A DNA stretch of 64,000 nucleotides from Anaerolineales bacterium (lineage in GTDB: Bacteria; Chloroflexota; Anaerolineae; Anaerolineales; Villigracilaceae). Below are positions 42,879 to 51,806 of this stretch, piece by piece (within the stretch, counting starts at the first letter, position 1; every line of letters starts with the position of its first letter). The position numbers were made by a program, and so were the translations under genes. A model generated the notes under the pieces. The model was not told where the DNA came from and did no database searches. It saw nothing but the letters and a program-made list of their open reading frames with translations. The DNA is taken from NCBI GenBank assembly GCA_030583905.1, contig CP129481.1, positions 1,736,001 to 1,800,000 on the forward strand, read 5' to 3'.

Positions 42879-43595
42879 TTATCCCAAAATAAATGTTTCA
42901 CCAACGGCATACGCCTTCTCGCCGTCTTTTGTAAATAAATGCGCCTGCGACTTTCCCATTACCGTCCATTCGCCGACGAGCGTTCCGACCACCGCTGTAT
43001 CTTCATCAATACCCAACAACGTCTCGCCTGCCCGCAATCGCTTGCGCAAAGAGAACAATAGCGGCTTCCACATCATCGGGAAGGCATCGAAATGCGGGAT
43101 GATGAATGCGGCTGGTACGATCCCGAACACCGCGGTCGAACGCAAACCCATCGCGCGGAAATCGGGCACTTCGCTTCCCAGGATCATCGCGCCTGCCGAA
43201 CAGCCCGCATACACACCGCCGCGCGCCCATACACTCTGGGCGGATTTCCACACAAGGCTGTCCTTCAAAACCTGATGGAGGTAGGCGGGATTCCCGCCTG
43301 AAAAATAGACGACATCCGCTTCTTCCACCGCCGACGCATGTTCCAGATCGTTGGCAGACCCTTCGTCTGTAACGGGAACAGCCCGAACGTCCGCGCCGAG
43401 GCGGGTGAAATGATCCACACCCATCGTTGACCAGCGGTTCACGCTCTTGTCGCCCTCCTGTCCCGCCGCTGTCGGCAGGCAGACCACGCGCGGTTTGCGT
43501 CCATCCGCGCCGCAGTTCGCGAGCAAGTGGGCATCCACCTCATCCATCACAGGCAGGTATTCACCGGAACCGAGTAAAGCGATCAGACCATTCAT
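42879..43595 (-). CDS. Peptidase S51-like (cyanophycinase/dipeptidase E type) protein
   Basis: 238 residues. The nucleophile serine is in YAGCSAGAMIL, and VVYFSGGNPAYLHQVL and VCLPTAAGQEGD fit the S51 class I glutamine amidotransferase-like fold. The start at 43595 (MNGLIALLGSGEYLP) is preferred; the 49 extra residues possible upstream are translated REP-like repeat. It sits among three M42 peptidases, so a role in peptide breakdown fits. Confidence 0.85.
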   Translation of the reverse strand: MNGLIALLGSGEYLPVMDEVDAHLLANCGADGRKPRVVCLPTAAGQEGDKSVNRWSTMGVDHFTRLGADVRAVPVTDEGSANDLEHASAVEEADVVYFSGGNPAYLHQVLKDSLVWKSAQSVWARGGVYAGCSAGAMILGSEVPDFRAMGLRSTAVFGIVPAAFIIPHFDAFPMMWKPLLFSLRKRLRAGETLLGIDEDTAVVGTLVGEWTVMGKSQAHLFTKDGEKAYAVGETFILG

Positions 43596-43600
43596 TTTCT

Positions 43601-43692
43601 TGTCATTGCGGGTGGCATTTGCTGCCACGAAGCAATCTCCTTGTTCGGTTGAAAGATTGCTTCGTCGGGCTAACGCCCTGCTCGCAATGACG
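43601..43692. repeat. REP-like repeats, inverted pair (copies 2a and 2b)
   Basis: Copy 2a (43601-43639) reads TGTCATTGCGG to CGAAGCAATCTC; copy 2b (43651-43692) is inverted, AGATTGCTTCG to CGCAATGACGA. They can form a long hairpin between the S51 gene and the second M42 gene, and 2b runs into the 3' end of that M42 gene. Confidence 0.75.
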
Positions 43693-44719
43693 AATCCATG
43701 TTCTTCAATGCCATGTAAAGCAGATTCAGCGTGTTCTTCCAATCGTCCACGCGCGAGATACTGATAGGGGAATGTGTATAACGGTGCGGCACAGAGACCG
43801 AAACCACCGGCACGCCCGCATGCGCCTGCTGGATCGTGCCTGCATCCGTGCCGCCTCCGCCCGGCTGGCGGAATTGATACGGGATCTTGTGCTTCTCCGC
43901 CGTTTCCGCAAGGAACTTGACCAGGCGCGGGTCGCTGATGACAGGCGAATGCGCGGGATAAATGGCAGGACCCAAGCCGAGTTGCGTATTGTAGGCGATG
44001 TTTTCCCTGCCTTCATAATCGGGCAGGTCGCGTGAAGGCGTGGAATCGATCGCAATTGCCAGGTCGGGGTTGAAGTAATGCGCCGCCACCTTCGCGCCGC
44101 GCAGACCGATCTCTTCCTGCACGCTGAATGCGAGACATAGCTCGATGTTCTTTGGCGCGTGCTTGAGCAATTCGATCAGGATTGCCACGCCGATGCGGTC
44201 ATCGATGGATTTTGACAGAATGGAAGGACCCACGCGCTTGAACTTCGTTGCAAAGGTGGCGCGGTCACCGGGCTTGGCTTTTTCTTCGGGACCAAGATCG
44301 ATGCGCATGGCATTCACCGGGATGGTGTTTTGCCGTTCGGAAGCGGTGGTCATGTGAATGGGCTTCGCGCCGATCACGCCGATCTTGTGCTCCCTGCCGA
44401 CGATGACCTGTTTGCCGACCAGATGACGCGGGTCGATGCCGCCGACGGTCTCGAATTGGAAGAAGCCGTCGCCGTCGTCCGCAACGATCATGAAGCCGAC
44501 TTCGTCCATGTGGGCATCGAGCAATACGCGCAGTGCCTTTTTTGCAGTGGACTTTTTTCGCACCAGCACACTGCCAAGCGCATCCACTTTGACGTCGTCC
44601 GCATACGGTTTGACTTCGTCCAGAACAATGCGGCGTACTTCGCCTTCATCGCCTGAGACCGCCATGGCGTTGCATAATTTTTCAAGCAGTTTGATCTGTG
44701 ATGAGCCGATGGTTAGCAT
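43670..44719 (-). CDS. M42-family metallopeptidase (second of three)
   Basis: 349 residues with DAHMDEVGFM, IDDRIGVAIL, SVQEEIGLRGA, AIDSTPSRD and RYTHSPISIS as metal and active-site segments. The last residues (MDSSLRAGR) are encoded by the inverted REP-like copy, so the repeat has altered the C-terminus. It starts 2 bp after the stop of the third M42 gene and is likely in one operon with it. Confidence 0.92.
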   Translation of the reverse strand: MLTIGSSQIKLLEKLCNAMAVSGDEGEVRRIVLDEVKPYADDVKVDALGSVLVRKKSTAKKALRVLLDAHMDEVGFMIVADDGDGFFQFETVGGIDPRHLVGKQVIVGREHKIGVIGAKPIHMTTASERQNTIPVNAMRIDLGPEEKAKPGDRATFATKFKRVGPSILSKSIDDRIGVAILIELLKHAPKNIELCLAFSVQEEIGLRGAKVAAHYFNPDLAIAIDSTPSRDLPDYEGRENIAYNTQLGLGPAIYPAHSPVISDPRLVKFLAETAEKHKIPYQFRQPGGGGTDAGTIQQAHAGVPVVSVSVPHRYTHSPISISRVDDWKNTLNLLYMALKNMDSSLRAGR

Positions 44720-44721
44720 GA

Positions 44722-45789
44722 TTAATCCCAGGCAATTCTTTCCATAAAATCCGCTTCAAGCGAAGCGACAAATTCCGCCAGCAAACGCCCCGCGCGCTGG
44801 ATGTCCTTCATTGCCACCAATTCCACCGGTGTGTGCATATAACGCTGCGGGATGCTTAACACCATGGTGGGGATGCCCTCAGCGACCAATTGCATCGCGT
44901 CCGCATCGGTGGAAGAGTATGCGGGCATCAGGTCGTCATGCACGGGAATTTCAATGCGTTCCGCCACTTCCTTGAAACGCTTGTACAAAAACGGGTGGAT
45001 GCTGGGACTGATGCCGAGCGTCACGCCTTTGCCGATGCCGAAGGTCTGATATCCGCTTGAACCGGTGCCTTTGCCGAAGGTCATGTCCACGGCGACAGCG
45101 ATGGTGGGACGTAATTGGAACGCGGATGTCCGCGCGCCGCCGAGTGTGACCTCTTCCTGAACAGATGCCACCGCCCATACATCCCACAAATGGGATATGG
45201 ACTGGAGTTCTTCAAGACAGATCGTAAGCGCCGCGACGGATGCGCGGTTATCGAGCGTGTGACCGCTCACGCATCCCCCCGACATTTCAACTGGTTCTGT
45301 TCCAAAGGAGACTCTGTCTCCCACCCGGACCTTCTTTGCCACCTCGTTCGGCGTGAGTCCTGTGTCGATCAGCAGATATTTCAAGGCGATTACACCGCTC
45401 CCTTCGCCGTCGGGCAGGAGATTGGCGGGCGGCATGGCGATCACACCGTACAGGTCTTCACCCGTCTCCGAAGCGTGGACGATGACCGGTGTGCCGGGCA
45501 GAACGCGCGGATCGATGCCGCCGATATTGGTGACTTGCAGGAACCCGTCCACGATGCGGGAGACCATCAAGCCGATGGCATCCATGTGGGCGGCGATCAT
45601 TACAGAGGGGCGGGGGCTTTTCTTTAGCGTACCAGTTTTCAGTCCATGGATCGAACCGAGGCGGCTCTGGGTGAGTTCATCCACCAGCGGAGTCCACTTC
45701 TGCTTGATCAGGTCCGCGGCAGGGGCTTCATGTCCTGATACGCCTGCAACAGAGATAAGGGATTTGAAAAAGGGTAGGATGTCGGTCAT
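44722..45789 (-). CDS. M42-family metallopeptidase (third of three, variant motifs)
   Basis: 355 residues. Metal positions look intact (AAHMDAIGLM, LDNRASVAAL, SVQEEVTLGGA, AVDMTFGKG, RYMHTPVEL), but AHMDE is AHMDA and DDR is DNR, so specificity may differ. The start MTDILPFFKS overlaps the stop of the upstream Thr/Pro-rich gene (ATGA). A longer reading frame upstream is only an antisense-like shadow of that low-complexity gene. Confidence 0.9.
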   Translation of the reverse strand: MTDILPFFKSLISVAGVSGHEAPAADLIKQKWTPLVDELTQSRLGSIHGLKTGTLKKSPRPSVMIAAHMDAIGLMVSRIVDGFLQVTNIGGIDPRVLPGTPVIVHASETGEDLYGVIAMPPANLLPDGEGSGVIALKYLLIDTGLTPNEVAKKVRVGDRVSFGTEPVEMSGGCVSGHTLDNRASVAALTICLEELQSISHLWDVWAVASVQEEVTLGGARTSAFQLRPTIAVAVDMTFGKGTGSSGYQTFGIGKGVTLGISPSIHPFLYKRFKEVAERIEIPVHDDLMPAYSSTDADAMQLVAEGIPTMVLSIPQRYMHTPVELVAMKDIQRAGRLLAEFVASLEADFMERIAWD

Positions 45790-46217
45790 GGGGTTCCACC
45801 AAAGGCGGTTGGGGATGGGGCTGGGGTGTTGGTTGGAGTTGGTGTTGCCGATGAAGTTGGCGTGAAAGTGGGCGTGTTGGACGGCGTGAACGTCGGTGTG
45901 GGGGATGCGGTCAGCGTGAAAGTGGGAGTATTTGTGGGCGGCAGGAATGGGGTGAAGGTGACAGTGGGGGATGGTGTTTCGGTTGGAGTGGATGTTTCTG
46001 TAAAGGTGGCAGTGATCGTTTCCGTGAAGATCACCGGAGTTGGGCTGAGGGTGGGAGTTTCGGTGATTTGGGTGATAGTGGGAGTGGGGGTCGCGCGCGG
46101 ATTGGGTGCAAAGGAGAGGGCAATGAAGCCGGCGCAATAACAGGGGATGGTGGCGATGACGACCGCAAGCAGTCTCATGCGGCGGCGCGTGCGGGGAGTG
46201 GTCTCGGTATCCAGCAT
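45786..46217 (-). CDS. Membrane-anchored Thr/Pro-rich protein
   Basis: 143 residues. A basic N-terminus (TTPRTRRRMR) and one membrane helix (about 15-36) are followed by about 100 residues of T-x-T-P-type low complexity (TPTPTITQITETPTLSPTP and so on), likely an exposed, perhaps glycosylated, cell-wall stalk. The ATG used lies nine bases after a TATAAT. It is translationally coupled with the downstream M42 gene. Confidence 0.65.
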   Translation of the reverse strand: MLDTETTPRTRRRMRLLAVVIATIPCYCAGFIALSFAPNPRATPTPTITQITETPTLSPTPVIFTETITATFTETSTPTETPSPTVTFTPFLPPTNTPTFTLTASPTPTFTPSNTPTFTPTSSATPTPTNTPAPSPTAFGGTP

Positions 46218-46226
46218 GGTGGTTCG

Positions 46227-46234
46227 ATTATAAT
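46227..46234. promoter_or_regulatory. Overlapping divergent -10 elements (ATTATAAT)
   Basis: TATAAT on the plus strand (46229-46234) and on the minus strand (46232-46227) share four bases. They would drive sbcC and the Thr/Pro-rich gene in opposite directions, so the two probably compete for polymerase. Confidence 0.5.
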
Positions 46235-46258
46235 GCATGATGTTTTGGGTAACTTGAT

Positions 46259-48838
46259 ATGATTCCACTTCAGCTTCGTATTTCAGGATTTTTATCGTAT
46301 CGCGATCCCGCCGAACTGGATTTTGATTCGATCAACCTTGCCTGCATCTCGGGTCATAACGGCGCGGGGAAGTCATCGCTGTTGGATGCTTTCACTTGGT
46401 CATTGTTTGGCGAGGCGCGCGGCAGGGGCGCGGACGTGATCAATTTGAATCAGGATGTGAAGGCGGCAGAAGTCGCATTGACATTCGCGTACGAGGGCAA
46501 TGTCTATCGCGTGCAGAGGACTCTGCCGAGGGGGAAGAGTACGGTGCTGGAGTTTCAGGTTTTGGACGGGGGAGAGAAGGCGGAAGGCGGGACATGGCGT
46601 CCGCTGACGGAGAAGACGACGCGCGAGACTCAGGCGCGCATCGAGCAGACACTTCAACTGGATTACGAGACGTTCATCAACGCTTCGTTCTTTTTGCAGG
46701 GCAAAGCGGATCAGTTCACGCAGAAGAAAGCCAGTGAACGCAAGTCGATTCTGGGCACGATCCTTGGTTTGGAGATTTGGGATACCTACAAGGAACGGAC
46801 TGCCGAAAGGCGCAAGTCCATTGAGCGCGATGTGGACGAAATTGACGGTCGCATTGCAGAGATCGACGCGGAATTGGCGGAAGAGGACGAGCGAAGGCGC
46901 CGGCTGGATGAACTGGAGGGGACGTTGAAGCAGTTGTCGGCGGCGAGGGCGGCGCAGGAGTCCACGCTGGAAACTATCAAAAAGAATGCGGCTGTCTTGA
47001 ACGAACAACGCAAGTTGTTGGAGACGCTTGAAAGAGCGTTGGAAAAATCCCGCGCGTCGCTGGCGGGGTTGGAAAGCAGGCTTGCGGAAAAGGAATCCGA
47101 ACTGACATCGTATGCCGACCTGGTGACCCGCGCGAAGGAGATCGAATCTGCGCACAAGGCGTGGCAGAAGGCGCGCGCGGACGTGGAGAAGATGAATCAG
47201 GTTGCGGCGCAGTTCCGCGAGCATGATGAGAAACGCCAACCGCTGTTGCGTGAGATCGAGGTGGAGAAGGTGAAGTTGGAGCAGGAGGCGGGGGAACTGG
47301 ATAGAAAGAGGAAAGCGGTTGGTGATCAGTTGGGAGATGTGGAGCAGTTTCAAGGTCAGTTGGAGGCGGCGCAGACGTCACTGCAAGAGGCGGAAAGCCG
47401 CGTCAATGAGCGCGTCGAGTTGGAGACATCCCGTAATGAGGCGCGTGAGCGGCAGGCGGCATTGAAGGTGGAGAACGAAACGTTGCGCGTTCAAATGGAG
47501 GAGTTGAAGCGCCGCATCGACGCGTTGAAAGTGGCGGATGGCGCGGAATGTCCGTTGTGCGGACAGCCGCTGAGCGAAGCGCATCGCAAGTCCACGCTCG
47601 GGCAGTTGGAAGCCGAGGGAAAAACAAAAGGTGATTTGTTTCGCGCAAATACAGCCGAAGCAAAAGTTCTCGAAAACCAAATCGCGGATTACGCGTCCCG
47701 CATCGCGCAGTTATCGAATGCCGATGCCGATCGCCTGCGATTCTCCAATTCCATTTCGCAATTGACCACGCAACTGGAAACAGTTCAAAAACAAAATACG
47801 GAATGGGAAAAGACAGGCGCAAAGCGTTTGAAGGAAATCGAAAAGATTCTGGAAAGCGGCAAGTATGCGAGTGAGGCGCAAAAAGCGCTCAAATTGCTTG
47901 ATAAAGAACTCGCCAAGCTCGGCTATGACGTGTCTGCGCATGAAGCCAAACGCGCCGATGAACTCGAACTGCGCGAGATCGAAGATGATTACCGAAGACT
48001 TGATTCCGCGCGCGAAGTGAGTAAAAGAATTGAAGGCGAGATCAAGGAGTTGGGCGAGGAAAGACGAAAGAAGAAAGAGGAAGTGGGCGAGCAGGAAAAA
48101 AGTTACGACGAAGCCGTCGCCAGACTGGCGGAATCCGAAGCGGGCGTGCCAAGCCTAAACGAAGCAGAAAGCAAATTGTTCGAACTGCGCGAAGAAGAGA
48201 ACCGCGTCCGTGATGAGGCGGGAGCGGCGCGTCAGCGCGTGGATGTCTTGTCCACACTGCGCCAGCGCAAAATGGATTACGGAACTCAGCGTGAAGAATT
48301 GAATCAAAGCATCCTGCGCCACAAGTCGCTGGAACGCGCTTTCGGCAAGGATGGTGTTCCAGCCCTGCTCATCGAGCAGGCGCTCCCGCAGATCGAGCAA
48401 AAAGCCAATGATTTACTTGACCGCTTGAGTGATGGACAAATGTCGATTCGGTTTGTCACGCAAGCGGAATACAAAGACAAAAAACGCGACGACCTGAAGG
48501 AAACGCTCGATATTCAGATCAGCGATGCATCCGGCACGCGCGATTATGAAATGTATTCGGGCGGCGAAGCCTTCCGCGTCAACTTTGCGATTCGGCTCGC
48601 GCTCTCCGAGATCCTTGCGCAGCGCAAGGGCGCGCGCCTGCAAACGCTGGTCATTGACGAAGGCTTTGGCTCGCAGGATGTGCAGGGTCGCCAGCGGCTC
48701 ATCGAAGCCATCAACGCGGTCAAGAATGATTTCGAAAAAATATTCATCATCACGCATCTCGATGAACTCAAGGATGTCTTCCCGAACCGCATCGAGATCG
48801 AAAAGACCGAGCGGGGCAGCACGGTCCGCGTTGTGTAG
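46259..48838 (+). CDS. sbcC: SbcC/Rad50-type DNA repair ATPase
   Basis: 859 residues. Walker A GHNGAGKSS at 32-40, long coiled coils to either side of the zinc hook C431-P-L-C434, the ABC signature YSGGEAFRVNFAIRLAL and Walker B LVIDEGFGSQD near the C-terminus. With SbcD/Mre11 nuclease it opens hairpins and blocked DNA ends. The nuclease gene is not adjacent in this window, which is unusual. No ribosome site is evident. Confidence 0.93.
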   Translation: MIPLQLRISGFLSYRDPAELDFDSINLACISGHNGAGKSSLLDAFTWSLFGEARGRGADVINLNQDVKAAEVALTFAYEGNVYRVQRTLPRGKSTVLEFQVLDGGEKAEGGTWRPLTEKTTRETQARIEQTLQLDYETFINASFFLQGKADQFTQKKASERKSILGTILGLEIWDTYKERTAERRKSIERDVDEIDGRIAEIDAELAEEDERRRRLDELEGTLKQLSAARAAQESTLETIKKNAAVLNEQRKLLETLERALEKSRASLAGLESRLAEKESELTSYADLVTRAKEIESAHKAWQKARADVEKMNQVAAQFREHDEKRQPLLREIEVEKVKLEQEAGELDRKRKAVGDQLGDVEQFQGQLEAAQTSLQEAESRVNERVELETSRNEARERQAALKVENETLRVQMEELKRRIDALKVADGAECPLCGQPLSEAHRKSTLGQLEAEGKTKGDLFRANTAEAKVLENQIADYASRIAQLSNADADRLRFSNSISQLTTQLETVQKQNTEWEKTGAKRLKEIEKILESGKYASEAQKALKLLDKELAKLGYDVSAHEAKRADELELREIEDDYRRLDSAREVSKRIEGEIKELGEERRKKKEEVGEQEKSYDEAVARLAESEAGVPSLNEAESKLFELREEENRVRDEAGAARQRVDVLSTLRQRKMDYGTQREELNQSILRHKSLERAFGKDGVPALLIEQALPQIEQKANDLLDRLSDGQMSIRFVTQAEYKDKKRDDLKETLDIQISDASGTRDYEMYSGGEAFRVNFAIRLALSEILAQRKGARLQTLVIDEGFGSQDVQGRQRLIEAINAVKNDFEKIFIITHLDELKDVFPNRIEIEKTERGSTVRVV

Positions 48839-48841
48839 TTC

Positions 48842-50008
48842 ATGACCTATCTCATCATTTCCACTCTGCTGTGCATTGCGGGGTTGATCGTCGTTTATTG
48901 GGTTCACAACCAGTATTATCTCGACATCGTTGTCACACCTGCGCCGCTGCCCGCAGATGTGCCGCTCATTTCGGTCTGCATCCCTGCGCGCAACGAAGAG
49001 CGTAACATCCGCCGCTGCGTCGAATCTGCGCTAGGGCAGGACTATCCGAAGCTCGAAGTCATTGTTTTGGATGATCGCTCCACCGATGCGACTCCGACTC
49101 TATTGCAGGAGATCGGGTCCCGCGACTCTCGTCTCATTCCAATCCACGGCTCGGACTTACCCGCAGGCTGGGCGGGTAAACCCCATGCCTTGCACCAGGC
49201 TGCGGCATCCGCCCGCGGCAAGTGGCTGTGCTTCGTGGATGCGGACACTTTCCTTGCGTCGAATGCGCTTTCGTCTGTGTTGGCAAAGGCTCGGGAAACA
49301 GAAGCAGATATGTTCACGGTCATGACGCGTCAGATCCTTGGCTCGTTTTGGGAGAAGGTTGTCATGCCGCTGGTGATGACCGCGCTCTCGGTGGGCTTCT
49401 CTCCGCGCAAGGTCAATGATCCCAGGCGCCGCGATGCCATCGCCAACGGGCAGTTTATTTTCATCAAGCGTTCGGTCTACGATGCGGTTGGCGGGCATGA
49501 AAGCGTCAAAGACCAGATCGTGGAAGATAAAGCCATCTCCGAACAGGTGAAATGGAATGGCTATCGGCTCGTCGTGGCGGACGGCTCGCAGGTGGTCAGC
49601 ACGCGCATGTACACGTCGCTGGCGGAGATGTGGGAAGGCTGGACGAAGAATATCTATCTCGGCTTGCGTGACCATCCATCCATGCTTCTGCTGGGGGCTT
49701 TCGGCGCGACGCTGGCGTTGATCGCGGCTCTGTTTTTACCCGTCTGGCCTATTCTCGGAATCATTTGGTATGTCAATGGCGGCGGGTGGATGGCGATTGG
49801 CGTCCTTTTGCAATCCCTGCTGGTTTGGGGCGCGTTGATTTTTGCGCGGGCGAACGTTGCACATGGAATGGGCATTTCCCGCTGGTATTCTCTGACCACT
49901 CCGCTTGGCGCGGGCGTGTTCGCCGCCATGATGCTCACTTCTGCGTGGAAGGTCATTTCGGGGCGGGGAGTGACTTGGCGCGGCAGGACATACCGCCCAA
50001 GTGTGTGA
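48842..50008 (+). CDS. Family 2 glycosyltransferase, membrane-bound
   Basis: 388 residues. One N-terminal helix, then a GT-A domain (LISVCIPARNEERNIRRCVESAL, VIVLDDRSTDATPTLL, CFVDADTF as D-x-D, and VEDKAISEQVKWNGYR), then several C-terminal helices. The arrangement resembles hopanoid- or carotenoid-associated GT2 enzymes such as HpnB/CrtQ. It begins 3 bp after sbcC and may be co-transcribed. Confidence 0.88.
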   Translation: MTYLIISTLLCIAGLIVVYWVHNQYYLDIVVTPAPLPADVPLISVCIPARNEERNIRRCVESALGQDYPKLEVIVLDDRSTDATPTLLQEIGSRDSRLIPIHGSDLPAGWAGKPHALHQAAASARGKWLCFVDADTFLASNALSSVLAKARETEADMFTVMTRQILGSFWEKVVMPLVMTALSVGFSPRKVNDPRRRDAIANGQFIFIKRSVYDAVGGHESVKDQIVEDKAISEQVKWNGYRLVVADGSQVVSTRMYTSLAEMWEGWTKNIYLGLRDHPSMLLLGAFGATLALIAALFLPVWPILGIIWYVNGGGWMAIGVLLQSLLVWGALIFARANVAHGMGISRWYSLTTPLGAGVFAAMMLTSAWKVISGRGVTWRGRTYRPSV

Positions 50009-50054
50009 CAAAAATCATTGCTTAACTTGTTGCTTGCGTGGGATGATGCAGGCG

Positions 50055-50060
50055 TATAAT
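50055..50060 (+). promoter_or_regulatory. -10 element of the copper chaperone gene
   Basis: TATAAT at 50055-50060; candidate -35 hexamers nearby have poor spacing. AAGGA precedes the ATG at 50094. Confidence 0.4.
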
Positions 50061-50093
50061 CCAAGCGTGATCAAACCCATAAGGAAGAGAGAC

Positions 50094-50567
50094 ATGAAAA
50101 AGATCGTACTGTTCGTTTTGGCGGGGATGTTGTTATTAAGTGCATGCGGCATGCAGATGAACGATGCCGTGGAAGCAAAGGATGCCTGGGCGCGGACCGG
50201 CATGATGGGCGGAAACAGCGCGGCGTACATGATGCTGGTCAACGGCACGGGGCAGGATGTGGAATTGATCGGCGCTTCTTCGGATGCCGCCGATGCGGTG
50301 GAAGTCCACTTGAGCCAGATGGGCGCGGACAATGTGATGCAGATGATTCAGCAGGATGCGGTGGAAATCCCCTCACGAAAAATGTTGGAACTTAAACCCG
50401 GAAGTTATCACATTATGTTGATCGGCTTGAGGCAGGATTTGAAGGTGGGGGAAAGCATTACGGTCACCCTGCATTTCAATGGGTATGCCGATGTGACCCT
50501 GACCGTCCCGGTGCAGGATGCGGCGGATATGGGCGGCTCCGGCATGGACGGTCACAATATGCCTTAA
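50094..50567 (+). CDS. PCu(A)C-type copper chaperone lipoprotein
   Basis: 157 residues. Lipoprotein signal with lipobox LSAC at about residue 17. The copper motif of the family, H/M-x10-M-x21-H-x-M, is visible: His and Met in VEVHLSQMGADNVMQM and HIML in LELKPGSYHIMLIGL. It delivers Cu(I) to the CuA site of cytochrome oxidase outside the membrane. The end is rich in Met, Gly and His (GGSGMDGHNMP), adding possible metal ligands. The start is fixed by AAGGA. Confidence 0.92.
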   Translation: MKKIVLFVLAGMLLLSACGMQMNDAVEAKDAWARTGMMGGNSAAYMMLVNGTGQDVELIGASSDAADAVEVHLSQMGADNVMQMIQQDAVEIPSRKMLELKPGSYHIMLIGLRQDLKVGESITVTLHFNGYADVTLTVPVQDAADMGGSGMDGHNMP

Positions 50568-50571
50568 ATAC

Positions 50572-50611
50572 AAAAGTCCCCGGAAACTTGTCAAATTCCC
50601 GGGGACTTTTT
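50572..50611. terminator. Bidirectional terminator
   Basis: AAAAGTCCCCGG (50572-50583) and CCGGGGACTTTT (50599-50610), 12 bp, with A and T runs. It serves the copper chaperone gene and the convergent membrane protein gene. Confidence 0.88.
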
Positions 50612-50615
50612 GATA

Positions 50616-51038
50616 TTACATAAAGATGGAGACTACATTGAATAGCGCGTACGAAACCAGGCACATCGAGATGAGCGCGAAGATCGCTGTCATAATCCCT
50701 GCGGTTCGTGAGCGGATCCAACCTGCCAAACCGACGCCGCCCAGGAACACATAGATCGCCGCGTACAGGATCAGGAATCCGCCAGTGTTCATGCCGCTCA
50801 ATTCTTCGGGGACACGGTTTAACTCGGCAGCGGCGGAGAAAGTCAGCACCGATACCAGCAGGGAATACAGGAACATGACCGATGCGGCGGCAAAGATGAC
50901 GACCTCCGCGGTGATGAGTTTATTTTTGTTGTCGTTTGATGCAAGGAACTGCACAACTGCGGCAAGTGAGAAGCCAGCCAATACGCCTGCCAGCCCGGCG
51001 AGCGCGCCAGCCTCCGCCAGATAGTTTTCAAGGGTCAT
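50616..51038 (-). CDS. Four-helix membrane protein, hypothetical
   Basis: 140 residues with four hydrophobic segments (about 12-34, 43-66, 86-106, 114-138) and few polar residues. The start MTLENYLAEAGALAGLAG has GGAG 11 bases upstream. A TATAAT on the minus strand lies at 51083-51078. A much longer open frame on this strand runs across nrfH and is only a shadow. Function unknown. Confidence 0.72.
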   Translation of the reverse strand: MTLENYLAEAGALAGLAGVLAGFSLAAVVQFLASNDNKNKLITAEVVIFAAASVMFLYSLLVSVLTFSAAAELNRVPEELSGMNTGGFLILYAAIYVFLGGVGLAGWIRSRTAGIMTAIFALISMCLVSYALFNVVSIFM

Positions 51039-51232
51039 GAGTCGAATTGCTCCAATGGGAAGTTTGAAATCCGCTTGATTATAAATGGGGGAGCGGATTT
51101 TGCCATGACCCAAAGTGGGGATGGTTGCATGGACGGAATCAGCCGTCCCGTAGGGAGAAGCGGGACGAACGTCAGTTGATTTAATAGGAGTTCTTAGGTA
51201 AAAATAGTCAGATATATAAGCTCGTATCATAT

Positions 51233-51276
51233 TTGTGACGAAAGTCACAATGCAATCTGTTAGAATTAGGTATATT
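51233..51276 (+). promoter_or_regulatory. CRP/FNR-family operator and -10 of nrfHA, class II layout
   Basis: The palindrome TTGTGAC-GAAA-GTCACAA (51233-51250) contains perfect CRP half-sites TGTGA-N6-TCACA. TATATT at 51271-51276 is a -10 that would start transcription near 51283, which puts the centre of the palindrome at -41.5, the class II activator position. No -35 hexamer is evident, as expected for an activator-dependent promoter. GAGGT at 51298-51302 precedes nrfH. The rest of the 270-bp gap shows nothing else clear. Confidence 0.7.
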
Positions 51277-51308
51277 AAGCGCAGGTTAATATAAAGCGAG
51301 GTCAGCCT

Positions 51309-51794
51309 ATGTCTAAAATTCCAATCATTGCCATTGCAGCAGCAGTCCTTGCGCTGGGTTATTTTGCGTTGATATCGGATGCCGCTGCGTATGGGGGGAG
51401 CGCGCCGGAGACTTGTGCCAATTGTCATGCGATGGATGCGCAGTATGAAAATTGGTATCACGGCGGTCACTCGAATTGGGCAAAGTGCACCGATTGTCAT
51501 CTGCCGCACGATAATATCGTGGTGTATTATGCCGAGAAGGGACGCCAGGGGGCGAAGGATACGTATGCCTTCGTGACGGGGCATATTCCCGAGTTGATGC
51601 GCGCCGAGGAAAAGACCAAGGAGATCGTGCAGGAGAACTGCATCCATTGCCATCAGAATGCGGTGGCAGATATTATGATGGGGGAGCAGGAGTTTGACCG
51701 GTACTGCTGGGATTGTCACCGCCATTCGGCACATGGTGAGCGCGGTGGTTCCAGTTCGCCCTATCAAGACTCATATCTTTATCCGACCAAATAA
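51309..51794 (+). CDS. nrfH: Cytochrome c nitrite reductase small subunit NrfH
   Basis: Membrane-anchored tetraheme quinol dehydrogenase, 161 residues. One N-terminal helix (5-23) and four heme-binding C-x2-C-H motifs (CANCH, CTDCH, CIHCH, CWDCH). It passes electrons from menaquinol to NrfA on the outer face of the membrane. NrfA follows 12 bp later. Confidence 0.95.
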   Translation: MSKIPIIAIAAAVLALGYFALISDAAAYGGSAPETCANCHAMDAQYENWYHGGHSNWAKCTDCHLPHDNIVVYYAEKGRQGAKDTYAFVTGHIPELMRAEEKTKEIVQENCIHCHQNAVADIMMGEQEFDRYCWDCHRHSAHGERGGSSSPYQDSYLYPTK

Positions 51795-51806
51795 GGAGAA
51801 TGCCCT

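Noticed and set aside
43596..43742. 49-residue N-terminal extension of the S51 peptidase
   Set aside because: It is translated from the REP-like repeat pair and is not part of the S51 fold.
45790..46137. N-terminal extension of the third M42 peptidase
   Set aside because: The extra 116 codons are a His/Asn-rich shadow of the Thr/Pro-rich gene in another frame; ATG at 45789 overlaps that gene's stop in a normal coupled arrangement.
51039..51767. Extension of the four-helix membrane protein across nrfH on the minus strand
   Set aside because: The extra part lies antisense to nrfH and has no domain; the membrane protein is complete from 51038.
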